DNA from: a virus
Virus record (IMG/VR): IMGVR_UViG_3300035565_000042
Coordinates: 1 to 64,000 of that record
DNA: 64,000 nucleotides
Direction: 5' to 3' (one strand)
The notes under the pieces: model-generated
Databases searched by the model: none
What the model was told of the DNA's origin: nothing
Seen by the model: the letters and a program-made list of their open reading frames with translations, nothing else
Shown here: positions 53,165 to 59,009 of the stretch, one piece after another
Layout: the number at the start of each line of letters is the position of its first letter
How positions within the stretch are numbered: position 1 is the stretch's first letter
Position numbers and translations under genes: made by a program

Positions 53165-53223
53165 CTATCATTTGACAGGGTAAATACCATTTGACGGGCA
53201 GGCAACGCTATCATATGACAGGG
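53165..53223 (+). repeat. Three tandem iterons
   Basis: CTATCATTTGACAGGG (53165-53180), ATACCATTTGACGGGC (53184-53199), CTATCATATGACAGGG (53208-53223). Related copies at 50672 and 55111. Directly repeated 16-mers at about two-turn spacing are typical initiator sites. Confidence 0.8.
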
Positions 53224-53231
53224 TGAATATT

Positions 53232-53342
53232 AAAAAAAGAGAGATCATCCAGGGATACGGAATACTTCTTACCGTACCAGCTATCTTTCGCACCCATTCT
53301 CATAGGTAGATAGACTAATGATCTCTCAAAAATATAATAACT
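53232..53342 (-). ncRNA. Small structured RNA, promoter to terminator
   Basis: The - strand promoter AGTTATTATATTTTTG (53327-53342) leads directly into a closing stem GAGAGATCAT / ATGATCTCTC (10 bp) enclosing arms CTATCT/AGATAG with an inner ACC/GGT and TACGG/CCGTA, and ends in TTTTTTT. About 95 nt, no ORF: a free-standing small RNA or a three-way-junction attenuator. Confidence 0.6.
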
Positions 53343-53346
53343 GTAT

Positions 53347-53375
53347 TAAAAAAAGAAAGAGGCTTTATTACCTCT
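53347..53375 (-). terminator. Terminator of paralogue B
   Basis: The - strand reads AGAGG, TAATAAAG, CCTCT, then TTTCTTTTTTT. Short but T-rich, 27 nt after the stop at 53402. Confidence 0.7.
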
Positions 53376-53401
53376 CTCTTAAACTGATTACCCTTCGGCG
53401 A

Positions 53402-53974
53402 TTAGCTATCGATGTCTGAAGTCTCGGCTTTCTTGACTGCGACCTTGCCAAACCTCGAGATACGAAGCTGATCACGTCCCTCGAATGGTTCATTGGTCAC
53501 ATTGACCGTGAAAGCTTTCTTTTCAGCGATGGCATTGTCGAGTGCCTCGATGCCACTGCCCTCAGGCATTCCGAGTGCTGAAAAGAACTGGTCGAGAATA
53601 CCCTCGCAAACCTCGGTGTTCTTGTTATCGATGAGCCTGACCAGCTTGTTGGTTTTGCTGTTGAGCATGCAGGCATAGCCATTGACGTCGATGTACTCAC
53701 CGGACTCAATCTGCTTTGCAGACAGTTTTGAGAACGGAACATAACCCTCGAGATTCAGCCTGTGTGTCAGACCGCCGTTGCCGGCAACACTGACGACTGT
53801 GATAGCGAGTTGTTCGCATGGGTTCTCAAACTCCGGAAGGTTTTCTTTCACCGTGCCGTCGTAGTTGTGAAAGCTGTCTGTGTCCTTGTAGGAAACAAGA
53901 CGAACTTCATTCTGACCGAGTGGAAGTTTCATGAAGACCGGAGTCTTCGACTTGTAAGAACTGATTTTTGACAT
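53402..53974 (-). CDS. Paralogue B of the 190-aa protein
   Basis: 190 residues, same length as the copy at 50809-51381 and about 70% identical, with the block 'TSDID' at the acidic end and SYKSKTP near the start. Codon use is more GC-rich than in neighbours (many GAG, GTC, CTC codons), as for highly expressed genes. It has its own promoter, an unusual AGGAGG ribosome site inside a small hairpin (53980-53996), and a terminator. Confidence 0.83.
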   Translation of the reverse strand: MSKISSYKSKTPVFMKLPLGQNEVRLVSYKDTDSFHNYDGTVKENLPEFENPCEQLAITVVSVAGNGGLTHRLNLEGYVPFSKLSAKQIESGEYIDVNGYACMLNSKTNKLVRLIDNKNTEVCEGILDQFFSALGMPEGSGIEALDNAIAEKKAFTVNVTNEPFEGRDQLRISRFGKVAVKKAETSDIDS

Positions 53975-53979
53975 TGTGT

Positions 53980-54043
53980 CAGCCCTCCTAAGGCTGTGTT
54001 TTTGGTTAGTACTAAAGAAAAAATGTCAAGTACAAAATAACTT
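53980..54043 (-). promoter_or_regulatory. Promoter, common leader and hairpin-held SD of paralogue B
   Basis: The - strand promoter AGTTATTTTGTACTTG (54028-54043), leader CTAACCAAAAACA (53997-54009), then CAGCCTTAGGAGGGCTG (53980-53996), a hairpin whose loop/3' arm holds AGGAGG, 6-11 nt before the ATG. Strong Shine-Dalgarno sites are rare here, so this hairpin may control translation. Confidence 0.6.
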
Positions 54044-54051
54044 CTGTACAA

Positions 54052-54096
54052 TATCAAAAAATAAGTTGAGAAGGGTTCGATACCCTTTCTCAACTT
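54052..54096 (-). terminator. Hairpin terminator
   Basis: AAGTTGAGAAGGG / CCCTTTCTCAACTT with a 7-nt loop and one bulged base; - strand T-run at 54052-54060. It closes the two small genes above. Confidence 0.85.
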
Positions 54097-54106
54097 ATAA
54101 TTCATC

Positions 54107-54319
54107 TCATGATGTCTTATCATTCATCATCGATACCAGGCATAGTCTTCCCTTTGCATACTGGCTGTCATTCCTGTGCTCTCTTAGCCACCATTGGCAA
54201 AGACGTTTGGGCTTATCATACATCTCAACTACATTCTCGCTGTATGTACCATAAACCCAAACTACCTTGTAGTTGCTGTTAACAACTACTTGGCTCTTGA
54301 TCTTCCCAGTGGAAACCAT
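54107..54319 (-). CDS. Small hypothetical protein (70 aa)
   Basis: 'SQVVVNSNYKVVWVYGTYSENVVEMYDKPKRLCQWWLREHRNDSQYAKG', basic, aromatic. It overlaps the upstream gene by 34 nt and is followed by a terminator. Unknown. Confidence 0.7.
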   Translation of the reverse strand: MVSTGKIKSQVVVNSNYKVVWVYGTYSENVVEMYDKPKRLCQWWLREHRNDSQYAKGRLCLVSMMNDKTS

Positions 54320-54477
54320 AATGAGTGAAGATCAGAGATGTGCTTGTCTATTCTCTCTTCTACCATCTTCTTGTCTTCGTAGTTGCGAAGAATCTTAACG
54401 GTAGCAACGATGTCCTTGCGTTGCGCTCTGCGCTTGGCAATAGGACTGTGAACTGCATAAATGTGTGTCATAATCAT
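54286..54477 (-). CDS. Small basic protein (63 aa)
   Basis: 'IYAVHSPIAKRRAQRKDIVATVKILRNYEDKKMVEERIDKH', Arg/Lys-rich helix. Leader GTTAACCAATAA and promoter AGTTATTATATCTCTG (54494-54509) directly upstream; an in-frame ATG at 54471 is an alternative start. Confidence 0.68.
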   Translation of the reverse strand: MIMTHIYAVHSPIAKRRAQRKDIVATVKILRNYEDKKMVEERIDKHISDLHSLWFPLGRSRAK

Positions 54478-54723
54478 GATTATTATTGGTTAACAGAGAT
54501 ATAATAACTTTCATCCTGTAAGCATTCTTTTTTGGGGCCCCCTTTTGGCAATCAAACACGCCCCCCTGGTCGGTTTCTGTCATAACCACATCAAAAATGC
54601 CAATATTAGGTCAGGGATGCGTTTTTACACAAAAAAAATAATAGGGATGTTAATAAGTAGTTATCTACTTGTGATTGCGGAGTGGATAACTTGTAATATA
54701 TTCGCGAGAAGAAAAGGAAGACA
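54478..54723. promoter_or_regulatory. Divergent control region between the two strands
   Basis: No ORF of note. It contains the - strand promoter (54494-54509), a G-run/C-run stretch near 54535-54570, AGTTATCTACTT (54659-54670) and AGTGGATAA (54681-54689), a DnaA-box-like site. Transcription diverges from here: - strand to the left, + strand to the right. Confidence 0.6.
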
Positions 54724-55110
54724 ATGGAAGAGAAGGAAAGGAAGTTTGTATATCCAGCAGTAAGGATCAATCAGGTATGGTTGGACAGGGACCACATGAT
54801 ACTAAGAATGGAGACATGGTTAAGGAAGAAAGAGAGAGGGTTCTTGGGTATTTGGAAAGGGAAGTGGTATCTTCAGAGGTTTTGGAGTGAGTATATCATA
54901 ACTGATGGTACAGATGGGATAATAGCAAGTATGAGTCAGTTTCATGCTACGGTATATAAGTCTGTCATATGTGGGAGAGTTGACAGGAAGATAGTATTCC
55001 CGGGGATTGATGGTCCGGCAAGGAGATTGTTTGAAGATGATCCGGAGCAGATAGATGAGAGGGAAAGGATTGGTGATGGTTTAAGCGGGAGGAAACATGG
55101 CAACAAATAA
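54724..55110 (+). CDS. Hypothetical protein (128 aa)
   Basis: Basic and Trp/Arg-rich: 'WLDRDHMILRMETWLRKKERGFLGIWKGKWYLQRFWSEYIIT'. First gene of the rightward unit; overlaps the next gene by 14 nt. Unknown. Confidence 0.75.
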   Translation: MEEKERKFVYPAVRINQVWLDRDHMILRMETWLRKKERGFLGIWKGKWYLQRFWSEYIITDGTDGIIASMSQFHATVYKSVICGRVDRKIVFPGIDGPARRLFEDDPEQIDERERIGDGLSGRKHGNK

Positions 55111-55351
55111 GTATCATTTGACGGTATATATTAGGCCTGACATACAGAAGAAGTTGAGGTACCTGTGGTTACTGAGCAGGAAGGATGGTCTGGGGAATGG
55201 TGTTGTAGGTAGGAAGAAACTCAAGTTTGGTGAGTTTATTGAGACGGTGATGGAGGAATACCTGGCGAAGAGAAAGGGGATACTGGACAAGTTGCTTAGT
55301 GTGGAGCATGAGGTACTGAGTAGGGAAGAGGAAACTACAAAAGTAGAATAA
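55097..55351 (+). CDS. Ribbon-helix-helix-like regulator (84 aa)
   Basis: 'YHLTVYIRPDIQKKLRYLWLLSRKDG...KLKFGEFIETVMEEYLAKRKG' has the strand-helix-helix pattern of ribbon-helix-helix repressors (beta strand T-V-x-I, then a helix with a conserved G-E-F turn). An iteron-like GTATCATTTGACGG lies within its first codons (55111-55124), suggesting autoregulation. Tentative. Confidence 0.62.
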   Translation: MATNKYHLTVYIRPDIQKKLRYLWLLSRKDGLGNGVVGRKKLKFGEFIETVMEEYLAKRKGILDKLLSVEHEVLSREEETTKVE

Positions 55352-55352
55352 A

Positions 55353-55368
55353 AATTATTTTACTTTCG
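55353..55368 (+). promoter_or_regulatory. + strand promoter-like element
   Basis: AATTATTTTACTTTCG, then an A-rich leader of about 30 nt to ATG 55399. Confidence 0.6.
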
Positions 55369-55398
55369 TGGATATTAAAACTGAAAAAAGATTTGTTT

Positions 55399-55758
55399 AT
55401 GGGAATAGATAATCAACAGATGGGAAGTAAGAAGGCAGAGTTATATTATGTAAAGACCAGGGGGATCAGGTATACCGAGCAGGAAGCATCAGATCATGGC
55501 ATCAAGAGAGTGTACAACTACACCAGCGAACTTGAGTTCATGAATGATGAAGACATAGATGGCTGGGTAAAGGGATTGTATGATCCGCGGCATAGTGAAG
55601 CTGTACTGGTAGAGAGCGCCATAAAGACGATCAATGGAGTTCCCTTGTACATTATGACCTGTATAGTATTCATGTCCATTGAGGGATGTAATCTGTATTA
55701 TCTGAGATACCAGAGTGATTTCAAGGAGAACAAGGGATTTGCACATTTACTGAACTAA
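55399..55758 (+). CDS. Hypothetical protein (119 aa)
   Basis: ATG 55399 chosen over an upstream TTG. 'YTEQEASDHGIKRVYNYTSELEFMNDEDIDGWVKGLYDPRHSEAVLVESAIKTINGVPLYIMTCIVFMSIEGC', mixed alpha/beta, no family recognised. Confidence 0.75.
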   Translation: MGIDNQQMGSKKAELYYVKTRGIRYTEQEASDHGIKRVYNYTSELEFMNDEDIDGWVKGLYDPRHSEAVLVESAIKTINGVPLYIMTCIVFMSIEGCNLYYLRYQSDFKENKGFAHLLN

Positions 55759-55787
55759 TTTTTTATATAAACTTAACAATTGTAGTT

Positions 55788-56081
55788 ATGAGTGAAGAGA
55801 AGGAAATTGCACCAAGTAAACCGATATTATTGGAACTGGACTCTATTCGTAAGGATCTGTACGAACTTTCAGATTGCAGATCATCTTTGGAACAGATACT
55901 TGATCGTTTGCAATCGAATGATAATTTAAACAATCAGTTAAAAGAGGTACCTGACACTGCTAAAGAGAAGGACTGGGATCAGATGTCTATAAACGAGAAA
56001 GTAACATCTCTCAGAAAAATTTCATCCATACTCTCTCATAAGTTTGGTGAGCTTCACCAGCGGATAGATAGCGCGATTTGA
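55788..56081 (+). CDS. Small coiled-coil protein (97 aa)
   Basis: Glu/Asp/Leu-rich heptads ('LLELDSIRKDLYELSDCRSSLEQILDRLQSN') and a second helix. Ends 14 nt before the promoter of the structured RNA. Unknown; may be an adaptor. Confidence 0.72.
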   Translation: MSEEKEIAPSKPILLELDSIRKDLYELSDCRSSLEQILDRLQSNDNLNNQLKEVPDTAKEKDWDQMSINEKVTSLRKISSILSHKFGELHQRIDSAI

Positions 56082-56094
56082 TCAGTAGCAAGAA

Positions 56095-56240
56095 AATTAT
56101 TATTCTTTCGGGATATATCGAATTTGATAAAGCATACTGTTTTTGGTTAGACAGCAGTCAGGGGCCCGGCACTAAGGTAGCGAAGTGAGACATTGGTTGA
56201 CGACAACATATTAAAGTCCGGGCCACTGACATATTTTTTG
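56095..56240 (+). ncRNA. Structured antisense-type RNA with anti-leader segment
   Basis: Promoter AATTATTATTCTTTCG (56095-56110), then TTTTTGGTTAGACA (56140-56153), the exact complement of the leader of paralogue A, then a strong closing stem GTCAGGGGCCCGG / CCGGGCCACTGAC (56157-56230) holding hairpins CACT/AGTG and GTTG/CAAC, then TTTTTT. No ORF. About 125 nt. It could pair with several - strand mRNAs; a DNA operator reading is the alternative. Confidence 0.6.
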
Positions 56241-56255
56241 ATTACAAGAAAAAAA

Positions 56256-56291
56256 GTTTAACTTTGATCCTCGATTGATCGATCGTTAAAC
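56256..56291 (+). promoter_or_regulatory. Promoter with inverted repeat
   Basis: TTTAACTTTG (56257-56266) matches TAnnTTTG. Arms GTTTAAC (56256-56262) and GTTAAAC (56285-56291) flank the start region, an operator-like layout for the small gene at 56306. Confidence 0.5.
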
Positions 56292-56305
56292 TAAACTTAA
56301 GCGTC

Positions 56306-56482
56306 ATGACAAAGAAAAAAGATCCAGGCGAACTAAAGAGGAAACCGAAAGGTTCAGTAGTTCCGGTGCCAAAGAAAGAAACCAGTGCTTCTAAAACAAA
56401 GAAAGTTTCAGTATCAGCACCTAATCCTGATGGTATCCTTACGCCAAAGAACAAGGCTCATGTACATACCTTGAGTGAGTAG
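56306..56482 (+). CDS. Small Lys-rich protein (58 aa)
   Basis: MTKKKDPGELKRKPKGSVVP then 'VPKKETSASKTKKVSVSAPN': basic, disordered, like packaged DNA-condensing or head peptides. Ends in TAG, 13 nt before a terminator. Confidence 0.65.
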   Translation: MTKKKDPGELKRKPKGSVVPVPKKETSASKTKKVSVSAPNPDGILTPKNKAHVHTLSE

Positions 56483-56495
56483 CAATGCGTTGAAC

Positions 56496-56540
56496 AGCCC
56501 GGAAAGAGTATATTCTGCCGGGCTTATTTTTTTATTTTTT
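56496..56540 (+). terminator. Intrinsic terminator
   Basis: AGCCCGG, 15-nt loop, CCGGGCT, then TTATTTTTTTATTTTTT. It separates the small Lys-rich gene from the nuclease/terminase unit. Confidence 0.88.
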
Positions 56541-56561
56541 GAACCATTAATTGTTATTGTT

Positions 56562-57587
56562 ATGCATATCAGTAAATTTAAACTCATCCGCGGTGGATTG
56601 GATGGAGTAGTAATCTCCGCAATCGAACCGATACCTTGCAAGGGTAACATGCTTATTCTTGATGAGGTACAAAGAACACGCAAGGTGACCCTGTCATCAG
56701 AACTTCGCGAGAAAATCCAGAACCTGAAGTACTTTTATCTCAACCTGACGAGCCACTGGATCCCGCCTTACAACAAGTATTTTGATCTGAACAAGTATGT
56801 GCCAAACATCGTCGACACTACTGCAGAGATGCCTCAGGGCCAGACATTGCTTCATGACATCTGGAACCATACCGAGATAACCGGAGTATCAGTTACCGAT
56901 CATGGTTTCGTTATAACCGGTGCAATAGAGACTGTTGAACTCAAGAAGATCGGTATCGTGACTCCGTATATCACGGAAGAAGATGATGTATCATTCTTCA
57001 TCACGGCCATGGATAAGATCAATGAGATCATGAAAGACCTGGTATTCAATCTTGAGAACAATATGCTTCCGGCACATGAAAGCAAGGAGACTCTCATGGC
57101 CCTGAATATTCCTACTGAGGAAAAGATGACCGAAGATGAAGTTCTTGAGAAAGTCATCAACCGGCTTATGGATCGTGGGGCTGTCATTCTCATGGATGAT
57201 AGTGGTTCTCCACAGAAAGAGATACAGGAAAAATCTGAAGGAAAGAGTGAGAAAAAGACCAAGGTTCATACCAACACTAAAAGTATCGACTCTCATAATA
57301 TGCCTGACGCTGTCGAAACAACTGAGAAGACAACGGAAGAAGCTAACGAAGAAAAGAATGGAACACCAACTCCTGAAGTTATCAGGAAACCATCCAGTTC
57401 AACGCTTGCATCAGAGAAAGGATTTCCAGATCTGTCAGGAGACCGACCCTCACCAAATGAAGGCAGCCAGGAGTTTATTCCTGATGGTGGTTCTCTTGAG
57501 CATCTTGAGTTCTCAGACAACATGGGAATATCTCAGGAAGTAGGGCCGGATGATTATCCGAGTTCTCCGGAAGATCTTGATGAATAA
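56562..57587 (+). CDS. Hypothetical protein upstream of the nuclease
   Basis: 341 residues from ATG 56562; an upstream in-frame extension would cross the terminator. N-terminal ~230 residues look folded ('KFKLIRGGLDGVVISAIEPIPC', 'YFYLNLTSHWIPPYNKYFDLN'); the last ~100 are a Ser/Pro/Glu/Asp-rich disordered tail. Its position beside the PD-(D/E)XK nuclease suggests a recombination partner, but no family is recognised. Confidence 0.78.
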   Translation: MHISKFKLIRGGLDGVVISAIEPIPCKGNMLILDEVQRTRKVTLSSELREKIQNLKYFYLNLTSHWIPPYNKYFDLNKYVPNIVDTTAEMPQGQTLLHDIWNHTEITGVSVTDHGFVITGAIETVELKKIGIVTPYITEEDDVSFFITAMDKINEIMKDLVFNLENNMLPAHESKETLMALNIPTEEKMTEDEVLEKVINRLMDRGAVILMDDSGSPQKEIQEKSEGKSEKKTKVHTNTKSIDSHNMPDAVETTEKTTEEANEEKNGTPTPEVIRKPSSSTLASEKGFPDLSGDRPSPNEGSQEFIPDGGSLEHLEFSDNMGISQEVGPDDYPSSPEDLDE

Positions 57588-57594
57588 TTAAACC

Positions 57595-58479
57595 ATGGAT
57601 AACGATATTTTCATCCAGTCTGAAGTTGACTTCGATCCAAAGAAACATACATATACATCAGTACAGGAAGGATTCGAATATACCAGTGTCACGCGTCTTT
57701 TAAGCAGTATACAGGTTCCGTTTGATCGGGAAGCAACTGCAAGACGCATGGCAACTGGTATTGCTGCAGAAGAAGGAGGTAGTGCAGAGGATGCTTATAA
57801 TGATATCATCAAGGGATGGAATGATTCTCTGAAAGGATCTATTGATAAAGGAGATTATCTGCATGATGGACTCGAGAAGTTTGTGAAGACTGGAATGGTT
57901 GCTGAAGAGGAACTGAAGAAACCGGTAACATTTCTTTCGCCAATATTGAAAGAGTATTACAGGTTCTATCCGGAAGTCACGCTTCATTCTAATGATCACA
58001 AAGTAGCCGGCAGGACTGATCTGATCTTGCAAAGGCAGAAGACAAAGAATTCAGTGTTTGACTTCATTGATTACAAAACAAATATGTCAAAAGGAATTGT
58101 CTATGACTCGATCAAAAGAAACACAACTCCAATTAAGCATTATAACCGGTTCCTGCTTCCACCATTCGATTATCTTGAGGACTGCAACTATGTAATCGAT
58201 TCACTTCAACTGAGTATCTACGCATTCATGGCAATGACCAGGTTAAACCTAAGAGTTGGCAAACTCAGGATCATTTTCTTTGATAACAATTTTGATGGTC
58301 ATATCATTCCGGTGCCATTTATGTACCAGGAAGCAAAGATGCTTTGTGAACTCAATGTATCGAGAAAGCAACTTCCGGAATTTAATTTGATGCCCAAACT
58401 TATTCCGGACAATGTAATCCATGATATTCCGAAACCATATGAACCATTTGATCCAGCAAATGTAAGGGAGAATTGGTAA
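57595..58479 (+). CDS. PD-(D/E)XK nuclease (Cas4/RecB-like, Exo-type)
   Basis: 294 residues. H90 and E94 in 'GDYLHDGLEKFV', D142 in 'VAGRTDLIL', D159-x-K161 in 'DFIDYKT' give the complete RecB-family set. Phage exonucleases of this kind work with annealases or process packaging intermediates. Ends in a TAATG overlap with the next gene. Confidence 0.85.
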   Translation: MDNDIFIQSEVDFDPKKHTYTSVQEGFEYTSVTRLLSSIQVPFDREATARRMATGIAAEEGGSAEDAYNDIIKGWNDSLKGSIDKGDYLHDGLEKFVKTGMVAEEELKKPVTFLSPILKEYYRFYPEVTLHSNDHKVAGRTDLILQRQKTKNSVFDFIDYKTNMSKGIVYDSIKRNTTPIKHYNRFLLPPFDYLEDCNYVIDSLQLSIYAFMAMTRLNLRVGKLRIIFFDNNFDGHIIPVPFMYQEAKMLCELNVSRKQLPEFNLMPKLIPDNVIHDIPKPYEPFDPANVRENW

Positions 58480-59009
58480 TGAGTGTATTTAAAATAAATA
58501 AGGAATATACGGCAGTCCTCAACCCAGAGGCTGCCAAACTTGTTCCTGAGCTATCAGGACTCAGTCCGGATGAACTTCTGTATGTCATCCTTGTTGCAGA
58601 CTATGCTGATGGTCCATACCGTAAGAGACCACCAGAGGAAAGACGTACACTTGCCCTAAAGCATGTTTTTGGAGCCAAGCAAGTCAATCTGGATAATCAA
58701 AGGATCTATGATGCTCTTGATGCTTACAAGAGTCTTGTATTTGATATCCGGAGAGAAACACTTGATATTCTCAAACAAAAAGCACAACTATATCATAAGG
58801 AACTTCTGAATCCAAATATTGAATTCAAAAGGATGAAGGAACTTGACCAGGCAATTCAGTACATTGAGGATCGCATTGAGAAGATTGAGACAAGTCTTTC
58901 AACTGATGATATCACTGAGATGGAACTCAAAGGGCAAAAGAAACTTTCATTCCTTGAAATCTGGCAGAGAAGACAGAAAGAGTATAAGAAATTCAAAGAG
59001 ACAACATGA
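58479..59009 (+). CDS. Candidate small terminase subunit
   Basis: 176 residues from ATG 58479 (TAATG coupling). Mainly helical ('ALDAYKSLVFDIRRETLDILKQKAQLYHKELLNP') with an R-R-K tail. It is directly upstream of and overlaps (ATGA) the large terminase gene, the normal place of the small subunit. Motif evidence is weak, so position carries the call. Confidence 0.6.
   Translation: MSVFKINKEYTAVLNPEAAKLVPELSGLSPDELLYVILVADYADGPYRKRPPEERRTLALKHVFGAKQVNLDNQRIYDALDAYKSLVFDIRRETLDILKQKAQLYHKELLNPNIEFKRMKELDQAIQYIEDRIEKIETSLSTDDITEMELKGQKKLSFLEIWQRRQKEYKKFKETT

Noticed and set aside
53239-53327. tRNA cloverleaf
   Set aside because: The closing stem and two arms resemble one, but there is no T-loop consensus and no CCA-type end or anticodon arm of proper size.
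54063-54096. tRNA-like T-arm (GGGTTCGATACCC) in a hairpin
   Set aside because: It is a simple stem-loop with a T-run on the - strand and no D or anticodon arms; it works as a terminator.
54395-54589. - strand 64-aa ORF across the divergent region
   Set aside because: It would cross a promoter and overlaps a better-supported gene in another frame.
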